Shown here piece after piece: positions 34,491-43,410 of a stretch of 64,000 bases of DNA. Each line of letters opens with the position of its first letter. Within the stretch, counting starts at the first letter, position 1. Location of the stretch: positions 95,066 to 159,065 of the forward strand of contig NZ_FOMH01000004.1 of assembly GCF_900112575.1 (NCBI RefSeq), read 5' to 3'. A program made the translations under genes and the position numbers. Source of the DNA: Flavobacterium phragmitis. Its GTDB lineage: Bacteria; Bacteroidota; Bacteroidia; Flavobacteriales; Flavobacteriaceae. A model generated the notes under the pieces. That model saw nothing but the letters and a program-made list of their open reading frames with translations. It did not search any database and was not told the DNA's origin.

Positions 34491-35267
34491 TTAGTTTTCC
34501 TGTGGTTTAAAGCAAAGCGGAATAATTTCTCCTTTTGCCAAACAGTATTTTTCAACCAATTCTGGTGCTATTTTATTAGTGTAATCTTCTTCAATTACGA
34601 TAAAACCCATGCTTCTTAATTTGTCAAAATAGTCGCGTCCGTAAATACGAACGTGATCGTATTGCCCAAAAATTCTGGCACGCTCTTTTTGGTCTGTAAT
34701 CGAATCATCTGCAAAGGTAACGTCACGATTTAAATCCTGAGGAATTTGCAAAATCGCCATTCCGCCCGGTTTTAAAACACGGAATAATTCCTGCATTGCC
34801 TTCGTGTCATCCGGAATATGTTCTAAAACGTGATTACACAAAATCACATCATATTCGTTGTCTTTAAAAGGCAGGTTACAAATATCTGCTTTTACATCTG
34901 CCAAAGGAGATAACAGATCGGTAGTGGTGTAATCAATATTTTTTTGCTTGCGGAATAACTTGTAAAAAGCCTGTTCAGGAGCAAAGTGTAATACTTTTTT
35001 AGGTGCTGTAAAAAAATCAGTTTCATCTTTTAAGTACAACCAAAGCAAACGGTGTCTTTCTAAAGAAAGTGTACTTGGCGAAAGCACATTATTACGTTGC
35101 TTTCCGTATCCGTAAGGCAAAAAAGATTTAAAGCTTTTTCCGTCGATAGGATCTGTAAATTTATCTCCTCTTAAAGAGAAAGCCAAAATAGGACGCGCCA
35201 CATAACTCAAACGAATTAATAATGGACGAGGAATAGTATTTAAAACGAATTTAAAAAGTTTTTTCAC
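34491..35267 (-). CDS. Class I SAM-dependent methyltransferase
   Basis: The protein has a Methyltransf_11-type core: VLHFAPEQAFYKLFRK (SAM motif I, without the usual glycines), DYTTTDLLSPLADVKADICNLPF, and YDVILCNHVLEHIPDDTKAMQELFRVLKPGGMAILQIP. The substrate is unknown. The ORF opens at an ATG at 35306, but its first 13 codons come from the terminal repeat of the neighbouring element. I prefer the GTG at 35267 (MKKLFKFVLN), giving 259 residues. The true start needs a comparison with homologues lacking the insertion. Confidence 0.85.
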   Translation of the reverse strand: MKKLFKFVLNTIPRPLLIRLSYVARPILAFSLRGDKFTDPIDGKSFKSFLPYGYGKQRNNVLSPSTLSLERHRLLWLYLKDETDFFTAPKKVLHFAPEQAFYKLFRKQKNIDYTTTDLLSPLADVKADICNLPFKDNEYDVILCNHVLEHIPDDTKAMQELFRVLKPGGMAILQIPQDLNRDVTFADDSITDQKERARIFGQYDHVRIYGRDYFDKLRSMGFIVIEEDYTNKIAPELVEKYCLAKGEIIPLCFKPQEN

Positions 35268-35282
35268 AGTTAAATAAATTTG

Positions 35283-35790
35283 AACACGAATTTCACAAAT
35301 TGACACGGATTAATAGTGCGCTGAAATTTCACGAACTTTTGATTTGGGTTAAAGTATTATTCTTTTGTATTTAAGGCTGTCTTCTCCAAAATTGATTAAT
35401 AAGCCTAATTTATTTTTTGATGCTGCTAAATAATTTAATGTTTACTTGATTTCACTTGTTGTCAATTCTGAAATCGCTTTTAATTCTAAAATAATTTCAT
35501 CGAAAATAACAAAGTCTGCAAAATAGTAACTGGGTAATATAATGTCTTTATACGAAATATTATATTTTAATTCACGGCTATAAGGAATATTGTTTTGCTG
35601 AAATTCATATTCTAAAGCATCTCCGTAAACTTTTTCACTATGTCCCTTTCCTAAAATTTTATGGACTTCCATGCAAATTCCAATAATTTTATAAGATTCA
35701 TCTCTTAAATATAATTCACTCATCATTTATCATTCTTTTCGGTGCAATTTAGACAAAGATTATTCCGTGTTAATTTGTGAAATTCGTGTT
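35283..35790. mobile_element. 508-bp element with 32-nt terminal inverted repeats carrying a GxxExxY gene
   Basis: The left repeat (35283-35314, beginning AACACGAATTTCACAAATT) and the right repeat (35759-35790 on the other strand) agree at 30 of 32 positions. The element fills the whole gap between the methyltransferase and map. Its outermost bases contribute to the map stop codon. The terminal units (ACGAATTTCAC) resemble the non-coding CACGAATT palindromes at 9107, 9976, 16945 and 36672. I see no obvious target duplication. Confidence 0.65.
35349..35726 (-). pseudogene. GxxExxY protein (PD-(D/E)XK nuclease family), interrupted by an in-frame stop
   Basis: The ORF to 35442 gives 94 residues with the signature GHSEKVY near residue 28 and a nuclease-like ADFVIFDEIILELKA block (Asp...Glu-x-Lys). 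At 35442-35444 a TAA follows TTSEIK. Reading on in the same frame gives TLNYLAASKNKLGLLINFGE and then SLKYKRIIL before a stop at 35349-35351. The full frame is 125 residues, the usual length of the family. The missing residue is where relatives usually have Gln, so CAA to TAA is the likely change. Its function in this family is unproven. A sequencing error is the alternative. Confidence 0.8.
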
Positions 35791-36607
35791 ATAACACTAA
35801 AGGAACTTGTCTAAATTCGTCTTCTTCGTTGCTCTCGATTCCAAGAGCTTTGTAGATGTATTGGAAAGTCGATAATAATTCTGGTTTTCCATCAACTAAG
35901 GCAACGTCATGCTCGAAATGCGCACTTGGTTTTCCATCAGCAGTTAGGATTGTCCAGCCGTCTTTGAGTTGTTTGATGTTTCTTGTACCCATGTTGATCA
36001 TCGGTTCAATCGCCACAACCATTCCTTCTACAAAAAGTTTTCCGCGTCCGCGTTTTCCGTAGTTTGGCATTTCTGGTTCTTCGTGCATTTTTTGCCCAAC
36101 ACCGTGTCCAACCAATTCACGAACTACTCCGTAACCATGAGCTTCTGTATATTTCTGAATCGCATTTCCAACATCTTCCACGCGATTTCCAGCTTTAAAT
36201 TCTCTAATTCCAACATAAAGAGATTCTTTAGTTACCTGCAAAAGTTTTTTTACTTCTGGCGCAACTTCTCCAATTTCGAAACTGTATGCGTGATCTCCGT
36301 GGAAACCATTTTTAAAAGCCCCACAATCAACCGAAATAACATCACCGTTTTTAAGAGGTACATTATTAGGAATACCATGAACAACCTGAGCATTTGGACT
36401 CATACAAAGCGAATTTGGGAAATCATACAGTCCAAGGAAACTTGGAACCGCACCGTGATCACGAATAAATTCTTCCGCTAATTTGTCAAGATATAATGTA
36501 GTCACTCCTTCTTTAATTTCAGAAGCAATCATTCCTAATGTTTTTGATACGATTAAAGCACTTTCGCGCATTAATTCGATTTCCTCTCTGGTTTTTTGGA
36601 TGATCAT
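35789..36607 (-). CDS. map: Methionine aminopeptidase type I
   Basis: Map removes the initiator methionine from new proteins. The 272-residue protein has the pita-bread metal ligands: Asp in VISVDCGAF, Asp in HGDHAYSF, His in ELVGHGVGQKMHEEP, Glu in AIEPMINMGTR and Glu in HFEHDVALV. The start region IIQKTREEIELMRESALIV is typical of type I enzymes. The stop codon overlaps the end of the GxxExxY element. The promoter box TACTTTTG is at 36630-36637. Confidence 0.96.
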   Translation of the reverse strand: MIIQKTREEIELMRESALIVSKTLGMIASEIKEGVTTLYLDKLAEEFIRDHGAVPSFLGLYDFPNSLCMSPNAQVVHGIPNNVPLKNGDVISVDCGAFKNGFHGDHAYSFEIGEVAPEVKKLLQVTKESLYVGIREFKAGNRVEDVGNAIQKYTEAHGYGVVRELVGHGVGQKMHEEPEMPNYGKRGRGKLFVEGMVVAIEPMINMGTRNIKQLKDGWTILTADGKPSAHFEHDVALVDGKPELLSTFQYIYKALGIESNEEDEFRQVPLVL

Positions 36608-36629
36608 ATTTTTTCAGATTTTCAGTTGG

Positions 36630-36637
36630 CAAAAGTA
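36630..36637 (-). promoter_or_regulatory. Promoter -7 box TACTTTTG for map
   Basis: Exact TAnnTTTG match on the minus strand, 23 nt before the start codon. Confidence 0.55.
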
Positions 36638-36671
36638 CAATTTTTAATGATATTTTTTAAGTAAAATTTTT

Positions 36672-36772
36672 CGCCACGAATTCACGAATTATCACAAAAC
36701 AAAAATTTATAAAAAAGCAGATTGCACAAATAAACGGATTGTTTTTAAATAAAATTCGTGAATTGCTTCGCC
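36672..36772. repeat. Degenerate CACGAATT / CAGATT inverted repeat
   Basis: CGCCACGAATTCACGAATT (from 36672) and AAATTCGTGAATTGCTTCG (from about 36752) form the outer arms. Remnants of CAGATTGCACAAATAAACGG lie inside. It is a decayed member of the family at 9107 and 16945. Confidence 0.7.
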
Positions 36773-36866
36773 AGTCACTTTGTTCGAGTCGCGGCTATTT
36801 AAAGGCAAAGAAAGAAGAACGGTCTCAGAAAAAAGGCTTAAATTAGTAGTAAAAACGTATGTAATT

Positions 36867-38117
36867 ATGGAAACTGTTACAGATCAGGATATAGAAAAAG
36901 CTAAGGCTTTAAAGAAAATGAAGCGATTTGCTTTGTCGCTTTTAGGCATTGCGGTCTTACTTTTTATCATATCAATTTATTTTAAAATTCCGATGCTTCA
37001 AGCTTTTAGCGAAGCTGCAATGGTGGGCGGAATCGCCGATTGGTTTGCGGTTGTGGCTTTGTTTCGCCATCCGTTGGGAATTCCGATTTGGCATACGGCT
37101 ATTATTCCGACCAAGAAAAATGAAATAGGGGAGAATCTTGGAAATTTTGTTTCGGAAGAATTTCTGAATCGGGAGAAACTGGAAATCAAACTCGACGAGT
37201 TCAATTTTGCAACCAAAGCCTCAGATTGGCTTTCGCAGAAAGAAAATGCCGATAAAATTGCCAATGTAGTTGCGATTAATATTATTCCGGGAATTTTAAG
37301 AACGATTAAAGATGAAGATGTAAAACGATTTATTCAGGTTCAGTTTAAAGAAAAGCTGGAAGGAATAAATTTTGGAGACTGGGTGGCATTGGCTTTGGAA
37401 CCTCTACAAAAAGGAGATTTGAAAAATCAAATGCTGACGAATCTTTTGGAAGTAATGAGTGCTGAATTGACTAATAACAAAGATTTAATCCGTCAAAAAG
37501 TAAAAGCTTCTACACCTTTATTGAGTTTTGGTTTGGCTGATAAAAGTATTACAGAAGGTGTATTTAATGGTCTTCAGGATTTTTTAAACGAAGCTAAAAA
37601 GCCCGAAAGCGTTGTACGAATAAAAATCGATGAATATATTTTTAACTTCTTAGAAAAGGTCAAAAACTCAGAAGAAATGAGGGTTAAAATCAACGATATG
37701 ATTTTAGGTTTCGTTGGTAAAAAAGAAGTTCAGGATTACATAAACGGAATTTGGGACGAAATTAAACTCTCTATCACAAATGATTTAGTTAAAGGCGAAG
37801 ATTCTTCTATCAAAAACAGTGTTTCTAGTTTAATTCAAAACTTTGGAAACGGAATTAAAGAAGACCCGGTAATGATTGATAAAATCAATAATTTCATCAA
37901 AAATGATTTGCTGTCTGTTCTTTTGAATAACAAAGAAGTAATTGGCGACCTGATTTCTTCAACTGTAAAATCCTGGGATGGAAAAGAGGTTTCTGAAAAA
38001 TTGGAACTGGAAATTGGAAAAGATTTGCAGTATATTAGAATCAACGGAACTTTAGTTGGCGGTGTTATCGGAATTATTATTTATGGAGTAGAACAGTTGT
38101 ATCATTTATTTTTATAA
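36867..38117 (+). CDS. DUF445 membrane protein
   Basis: The 416-residue product has an N-terminal membrane pair (about residues 18-38 and 45-65) with the DUF445 hallmark FSEAAMVGGIADWFAVVALFRHPLGIPIWHTAIIP. A long helical stalk-like region follows, and a C-terminal hydrophobic segment (LVGGVIGIIIYGVEQLYHL). I start at the ATG at 36867 (METVTDQD); an in-frame TTG at 36780 lies in a repeat and is unlikely. The family function is unknown. Confidence 0.87.
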   Translation: METVTDQDIEKAKALKKMKRFALSLLGIAVLLFIISIYFKIPMLQAFSEAAMVGGIADWFAVVALFRHPLGIPIWHTAIIPTKKNEIGENLGNFVSEEFLNREKLEIKLDEFNFATKASDWLSQKENADKIANVVAINIIPGILRTIKDEDVKRFIQVQFKEKLEGINFGDWVALALEPLQKGDLKNQMLTNLLEVMSAELTNNKDLIRQKVKASTPLLSFGLADKSITEGVFNGLQDFLNEAKKPESVVRIKIDEYIFNFLEKVKNSEEMRVKINDMILGFVGKKEVQDYINGIWDEIKLSITNDLVKGEDSSIKNSVSSLIQNFGNGIKEDPVMIDKINNFIKNDLLSVLLNNKEVIGDLISSTVKSWDGKEVSEKLELEIGKDLQYIRINGTLVGGVIGIIIYGVEQLYHLFL

Positions 38118-38131
38118 TAAGATATTTGTAA

Positions 38132-38243
38132 TTTTTGTCATTTCGACTGAAAGGAGAAATCACACTCGGAAATCGACAAAGATTGGCGACATACTTTACG
38201 GAGTTTCTAGTGTGATTTCTCCTTTCAGTCGAAATGACAAAAA
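38132..38243. repeat. Long hairpin repeat with perfect 35-nt arms, copy C
   Basis: The left arm 38132-38166 (including GTCATTTCGACTGAAAGGAG) and right arm 38209-38243 are perfectly complementary. The core TCGACAAAGATTGGCGA...CGGAGTTTCT matches copy B. Part of the arm differs from copies A and B on both sides at once. Confidence 0.92.
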
Positions 38244-38278
38244 AAAGAGGCAAATTCTAAAAATTTGCCTCTTTTTTT
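38241..38278. terminator. Bidirectional terminator between DUF445 and gpmI
   Basis: AAAAAAGAGGCAAATT pairs with AATTTGCCTCTTTTTT around a short loop, with T-tracts on both strands between convergent genes. Confidence 0.88.
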
Positions 38279-38295
38279 AATAAAGAAAATATTTT

Positions 38296-39813
38296 CTACA
38301 ATAATGAATGACAAGTCATAGCATTAGGTTGTTGTACGCCCATTAATTCTAAAATTGTTGGAGCAATATCACCTAAAACACCATCCTGAATACTTTTCAG
38401 CTGTTTGTCAACTAAAATAATCGGCACTGGGTTTGTCGTGTGTGCTGTATTTGGAGAACCATCAGGATTGATCATGGTTTCGCAGTTTCCGTGATCGGCA
38501 ATTACGATTGTTGTGTAATCATTAGCAAGAGCTGCGTCAATTACTTTTTTAGCGCAAGCGTCTACGGCTTCACAAGCTTTAATTGCTGCTTCCATAATTC
38601 CGGTATGTCCAACCATGTCTCCGTTCGCGAAGTTTAAACAAACGAAATCAACTTCACCTTTGTTCAATTCTGGAACAAGAGCATCAGCCAATTCGTAAGC
38701 GCTCATTTCTGGTTTTAAATCGTAAGTGGCAACTTTTGGAGAATTTCTTAAGATTCTTTCTTCACCTTCAAAAGGAGTTTCTCTACCACCAGAAAAGAAG
38801 AAAGTTACGTGAGGATATTTCTCAGTCTCCGCAATTCTGATTTGTTTTTTACCAGCTTTTTCTAAAACTTCACCAAGAGTTTCGGTGATATTATCTTTAT
38901 TGTAAACTACTTTTACATTTTGGTATGTTTCGTCGTAGTTTGTCAATGTTACATAATATAGGTTTAGTTTATGCATGTTTTGTTCGTGGAAATCCTGCTG
39001 CGAAAGTGCTTCAGTAAGTTCACGACCTCTGTCTGTTCTAAAGTTAAAGAAGATTACAACATCACCTTCTACAATAGTTGCAAGCGGTTTTGCATTTGCA
39101 TCAACCATAACAACTGGTTCGATAAATTCGTCTGTAACGTCTTTTTCATAGCTTGACAAAACACTTGAAACGGGATTTGTTGATGGAGTTCCAACGCCGT
39201 TTACCACTAAGTCATAAGCTAATTTTACACGTTCCCATCTTTTATCACGATCCATTGCATAATAACGGCCAATGATAGAAGCGATTTTTACAGGAGTATC
39301 TTTAATGTAATCTTCAAGATCATGAATGTATTTTGCTCCAGATTTTGGATCAACGTCACGTCCGTCTGTAAAAGCATGAATGTAAACCTGATCTAAACCA
39401 TATTCTTGAGAAGCATCGATTAGACCGCGAAGATGTGAAGTATGAGAGTGAACACCACCATCTGAAACTAATCCTAGAAAGTGTACTTTTTTATTGTTTT
39501 CTTTAGCATAAGTAAAGGCGTCAATTAAAACTTGCTCTTTTGCTAAAGTTTTATGTTCTACAGCTAAATTAATTTTGGCTAAATCCTGGTATACAATTCT
39601 TCCGGCGCCAAGGTTCATGTGTCCAACCTCGCTGTTTCCCATTTGTCCTTCAGGTAAACCAACATTTAATCCGTCGGTTCTAAGCTGAGCGCTTGGGTAG
39701 TTTTTGTAAAGACTGTTTATAAAAGGAACATTTGCATTGTCTATTGCAGATACTTTAGGGTCAGGAGATTTTCCCCAACCGTCTAAAATCATAAGGATAA
39801 CTTTTTTGTTCAT
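38296..39813 (-). CDS. gpmI: 2,3-bisphosphoglycerate-independent phosphoglycerate mutase
   Basis: GpmI interconverts 3- and 2-phosphoglycerate in glycolysis without bisphosphoglycerate. The 505-residue length is usual. The N-terminus LMILDGWG carries a metal-ligand Asp. Ser61 in GQMGNSEVGHMNLGAGR is the phosphorylated residue. DGGVHSH, HAFTDGRD and the C-terminal metal site in IADHGNCE and NTAHTTNPVP complete the alkaline-phosphatase fold. The promoter box TATCTTTG lies at 39831-39838. Confidence 0.97.
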   Translation of the reverse strand: MNKKVILMILDGWGKSPDPKVSAIDNANVPFINSLYKNYPSAQLRTDGLNVGLPEGQMGNSEVGHMNLGAGRIVYQDLAKINLAVEHKTLAKEQVLIDAFTYAKENNKKVHFLGLVSDGGVHSHTSHLRGLIDASQEYGLDQVYIHAFTDGRDVDPKSGAKYIHDLEDYIKDTPVKIASIIGRYYAMDRDKRWERVKLAYDLVVNGVGTPSTNPVSSVLSSYEKDVTDEFIEPVVMVDANAKPLATIVEGDVVIFFNFRTDRGRELTEALSQQDFHEQNMHKLNLYYVTLTNYDETYQNVKVVYNKDNITETLGEVLEKAGKKQIRIAETEKYPHVTFFFSGGRETPFEGEERILRNSPKVATYDLKPEMSAYELADALVPELNKGEVDFVCLNFANGDMVGHTGIMEAAIKACEAVDACAKKVIDAALANDYTTIVIADHGNCETMINPDGSPNTAHTTNPVPIILVDKQLKSIQDGVLGDIAPTILELMGVQQPNAMTCHSLL

Positions 39814-39830
39814 TATATTTTTGTTTTCTA

Positions 39831-39838
39831 CAAAGATA
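39831..39838 (-). promoter_or_regulatory. Promoter -7 box TATCTTTG for gpmI
   Basis: Exact TAnnTTTG match on the minus strand, 18 nt before the start codon. Confidence 0.6.
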
Positions 39839-39954
39839 AGTCATTTCTAAACTTTGAAGAGAAAGCTTTACGACATTTATGTTTAATAAAATGAACTCAG
39901 ATAAAAAATATTAATTTAATTAAAGAAGTCTTTATTTTTTAAAATTAATTCACG

Positions 39955-42384
39955 CTAAGCTCTCTTTCTGACTTTATTTTTGACTGCATTATAGTCAATA
40001 AAATATTTTACGCTTATAGAAAAAATGTGTTTTAGCGCATCATTATTAAGAAGTCCTGAAACGTTGTGTCTGAAATCTTTATCGATAATTCGCTCAAAAT
40101 TAGAAGCATTGTTTCGGTATAAAGCAGAAAGCTGACTTCCAGGCGCGAACCACCATGAAAAAGATAAATCGGTATTCCAGGAATAAAAACTTGAGTTTTT
40201 GTTGGTTGTGTATTGTGGATAAGGATCTAGATCTCCGTTTGGTTCTAAAATTAAAATATCTTTATTATCCGCATAAGACCAATATTGACGAACCGCAAGA
40301 TTAATCGTAATTGCACTGTTTACAGCATATTTTCCGCCTAAAGTATTAGAATACGTAATAACATTTCGGTTAGCAAAGATGATTTGGTTTGGAGTGTTTT
40401 CATTATTGTCATCATCAATTTGGTCAATATAACCTTTGTTGTTGTTCTTTCTGAGATAACTAAAGAAGTAAGTAAATAACAATTTATCGCTGAAACGGTA
40501 TCTTGGACCAATATCAAAGCCATAAGTAATTCGTTCAGATTCATCGAAAACATTAAAAGTTCCGTTTAGATCTATGGCAAATTTATGGTTGTAGTTGGTA
40601 GAAATACTTCCCCAAGTTTCTATTCTTCTTGGAATCCCAACATATCTTCCTTCAGCTCTCGGTTCATAATAATCGTAAATTTCAAACGGATAAAAAGTTA
40701 TTCCAGTTCCGTAATAATTATTTTTTACAGTAGTTAGATTAAGATTAGCATTGATGCTGTTATCCTGTAGTTTTCCTGATTCTTTATTGAATTCGGTATA
40801 CATATTATAATTAATTCTGAAAGTGTTGAATTTTTTAGTCGGGTTTAAAATTCTGTAATTGGCATTTCCATAAAAATTATAATAATTGGTGTAAAAGTTT
40901 ATGCCGAGGTCGTTCGGGTCATAACCTTTGCTGACATAATCGGTGCCAACACTATAGCGATAATTACCGCTCGTTTCTGCAAAACCTACTGTAGAATAAA
41001 CACCGTTTTTGTCTTCAATATCATTTATATGGCTGTATTTTACATTTCCAAACAAACTATAAGTGTTGGCTTTTGTATTTAAATTCCAAGCTAGGCCCAT
41101 AACATTGGCATCTCTAAAATGACCATTTCGGGTTACATTTGTATTAATAAAGGTTACAGAGGAATTTTTTCGGAAACGCTGATCTAAAACTAAAACATTA
41201 TAATTAGTCAAAGGTTCTACAACTTCACGTCTGGTTTCGCCTGTAAGAGTATCTTTTATAGTAGCAAAGGTTTTTTCGGTAACGGCGTTTAAGACACCAA
41301 TTCCTAATCCATCTTTAGTTCTTCCCGAAACTTTAAGCGCATTTACAAGATTTACACTTGCTGGGAATTCAGTGATTTCTTCATTCTCATTAAGCTCAGG
41401 TTCTGTTGATGGTATGCCACCAATTCTTCGAGAATAAAAGATATTTCCTTTGCTGAATAAATCTGTTCCTTCGGTAAAAAAAGCTCTATTTTCATTAAAC
41501 TGCTGTTCGAATGGGCCTAAATTTAAAATCTGATCATCGTATTTTGTTTGTCCAAAATCCGGAATTAAAATGGCGTCAACGGTAAAGGCATCGGTAATTC
41601 CGTATTTAATATCCATTCCGCCCTTGATTGTTCCGTAGGTTTTCAGGCCGTCAGAAGCATTTAAATAATAAGAAGCGTAAGGCATAAAAAACAATCGGGT
41701 AGGAGGTTTGATGTTTTCAATTCCTTCTAGGGTTCCTGCTTGCTGGGTAAAAGTGCCTATTTTCCGGTCGACAAAATTCCAGGTGTATTTAAAACGGTCT
41801 CTTTTTATATCTCTGAAAAAGTTGATTCCCCAAGTCTGTTTGTTTTCTGCTGAAAAACGCAATGCTGAATAAGGTATTTTGATTTCGACTATCCATCCAT
41901 TTTCTTTTAAGGATGCTTTACTGATCCAAACAGCATCCCAAGAGTAATCTTCGCCATTTGCATCAGTCATAATACAATCGCCCTGCACATCTGCGGCCGA
42001 AACATAAAACATAAAATCTTGCTGTCCGTCATTAAAACCATTAATAAAAACACCAAATAGGTCGGCAGTTCCAAAATTGTCTCGCTGTGAAATTTCTTTT
42101 AGAATTTTAGAGGGTTCATTATCGTACATCATAGCACCAATGTAAATGGCGTCATTGTCGTAAAGTACTTTAACTTCTGTTCTTCTTTCATAAGGAATAG
42201 ATTTTCCATTATCAGGTTCAAGTATTACAAAGTCTGATGCGACTGCTGCATTTTCCCAGGCAGGTTCATCCAATTTTCCGTCAATAGAAATGTATTGTGT
42301 AATTGCCTGCGCCTTAAGTGCTTTTTTCTGGCCGTAACTGCACAAAATAGAAAACAGATAAACAAGGAAAATTGTTTTTTTCAT
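39955..42384 (-). CDS. DUF5916 outer membrane protein with CBM9-like domain
   Basis: The 809-residue protein has a signal peptide (MKKTIFLVYLFSILCSYGQ), then a carbohydrate-binding-module-9-like domain from about residue 25 to 220 (ISIDGKLDEPAWENA, VKVLYDNDAIYIGAMMYDNEP, SWDAVWISKASLKENGWIVEIKIPYSALRF). The remainder is the DUF5916 barrel of many amphipathic strands, with FEQQFNENRAFFTEGTDLFS as a family mark. It is probably an outer-membrane protein with a surface or periplasmic sugar- or ligand-binding domain. The substrate is unknown. It stands alone. Confidence 0.9.
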   Translation of the reverse strand: MKKTIFLVYLFSILCSYGQKKALKAQAITQYISIDGKLDEPAWENAAVASDFVILEPDNGKSIPYERRTEVKVLYDNDAIYIGAMMYDNEPSKILKEISQRDNFGTADLFGVFINGFNDGQQDFMFYVSAADVQGDCIMTDANGEDYSWDAVWISKASLKENGWIVEIKIPYSALRFSAENKQTWGINFFRDIKRDRFKYTWNFVDRKIGTFTQQAGTLEGIENIKPPTRLFFMPYASYYLNASDGLKTYGTIKGGMDIKYGITDAFTVDAILIPDFGQTKYDDQILNLGPFEQQFNENRAFFTEGTDLFSKGNIFYSRRIGGIPSTEPELNENEEITEFPASVNLVNALKVSGRTKDGLGIGVLNAVTEKTFATIKDTLTGETRREVVEPLTNYNVLVLDQRFRKNSSVTFINTNVTRNGHFRDANVMGLAWNLNTKANTYSLFGNVKYSHINDIEDKNGVYSTVGFAETSGNYRYSVGTDYVSKGYDPNDLGINFYTNYYNFYGNANYRILNPTKKFNTFRINYNMYTEFNKESGKLQDNSINANLNLTTVKNNYYGTGITFYPFEIYDYYEPRAEGRYVGIPRRIETWGSISTNYNHKFAIDLNGTFNVFDESERITYGFDIGPRYRFSDKLLFTYFFSYLRKNNNKGYIDQIDDDNNENTPNQIIFANRNVITYSNTLGGKYAVNSAITINLAVRQYWSYADNKDILILEPNGDLDPYPQYTTNKNSSFYSWNTDLSFSWWFAPGSQLSALYRNNASNFERIIDKDFRHNVSGLLNNDALKHIFSISVKYFIDYNAVKNKVRKRA

Positions 42385-42619
42385 GAATTTTGAATGGGGA
42401 ATAATTTAGAAAATCATTTTAATTTAGAAAGAATAGACAGCATTTGGTTCTATTTGTTACAGTTTTTGTTTCAAGATTTCCATTTTATTTGACTTTTTTT
42501 AAGAAAAATCGCTAAAATGTTAAGATTTCGAGCATGAGATAAAATCTTACAGAAATAATATTTTTATGTTAATTATGTTAAAATTTAAACAAAAAAGGCC
42601 TGAAAATCAGCCTTATATT

Positions 42620-42648
42620 TTGCGAGGAATGAATTTTTTATACTTTTG
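42620..42648 (+). promoter_or_regulatory. Canonical promoter TTG-N18-TACTTTTG for the L,D-transpeptidase-like gene
   Basis: TTG at 42620-42622 and TACTTTTG at 42641-42648 are 18 nt apart, a full match to the Bacteroidota primary-sigma consensus. The ATG is 37 nt downstream. The rest of the 42385-42684 gap shows nothing else. Confidence 0.75.
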
Positions 42649-42684
42649 CCTTACCCAAATTTTTGTTTAACCTAAAGAAATTCA

Positions 42685-43410
42685 ATGATTTACAAAATTT
42701 ATCCGCTATTTGTGTTTTTGCTATTGTCTTTTGGAAAAGATTCAAAAAACACTACAGATCTTAAAAAGAACGCTACTGTAAAGTCAATTGCTAAAGTTGA
42801 AAAAGTAACAGTTGATTCCAAAATCGAAAGCGTTTACAGTGCCCTGAATTCAAACAATTTTAAAATGCCAGAACTTAAAACTTTTACAGAAGCTTTAAAG
42901 GGATTTTATTTGTTGAAAGAGAAAGGAGTTATTAAGAAGAACATTTTGACTCTTATTGATTTCAGTTTATCATCAAACACAAAACGTCTGTGGGTGATTG
43001 ATTTAACAACTAACACAATCTTGTTTAATTCTCTTGTGGCACATGGAAGAAATACAGGAGAAGAGTTTGCTACGGCATTTTCAAATCTGAATTCTTCATT
43101 TAAAAGCAGTTTAGGCTTTTATGCTACAGGTGAAATCTATCAAGGAAAACATGGTGCTTCATTGCGTTTGGATGGGTTAGAAGATGGTGTAAATGACAAT
43201 GCACGTCAAAGAGGCGTTGTAATGCATGGTGCGGATTATGTTTCTGAGTCTTTTATCAGAGATCATAAAAGATTAGGCAGAAGCCAAGGCTGTCCTGCAG
43301 TTCCAGTTGAATTGACTGATGAGATTATCGAAACAATAAAAGATAAATCGTGTTTATATATTTATCATCCATCAAGAAGTTTCTCAATGGAAGAGAGATT
43401 AATTTCTTAA
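42685..43410 (+). CDS. Murein L,D-transpeptidase catalytic-domain protein (YkuD_2 type)
   Basis: The 241-residue protein has an N-terminal hydrophobic export segment. Its C-terminal domain matches the YkuD_2 family: LWVIDLTTNTILFNSLVAHG, then GRNTGEEFATAFSN, LRLDGLEDGVNDNARQRGVVMHGADYVS with the active-site His, and LGRSQGCPAVP with the nucleophile Cys. Such enzymes may crosslink or anchor peptidoglycan in the periplasm; this branch is less studied. Its 3' end overlaps the convergent L,D-transpeptidase gene by 12 bases. Confidence 0.87.
   Translation: MIYKIYPLFVFLLLSFGKDSKNTTDLKKNATVKSIAKVEKVTVDSKIESVYSALNSNNFKMPELKTFTEALKGFYLLKEKGVIKKNILTLIDFSLSSNTKRLWVIDLTTNTILFNSLVAHGRNTGEEFATAFSNLNSSFKSSLGFYATGEIYQGKHGASLRLDGLEDGVNDNARQRGVVMHGADYVSESFIRDHKRLGRSQGCPAVPVELTDEIIETIKDKSCLYIYHPSRSFSMEERLIS

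Noticed and set aside
35969..36481. 170-residue plus-strand ORF opposite map
   Set aside because: It is antisense to a clear map gene, and its composition is that of a complementary frame.
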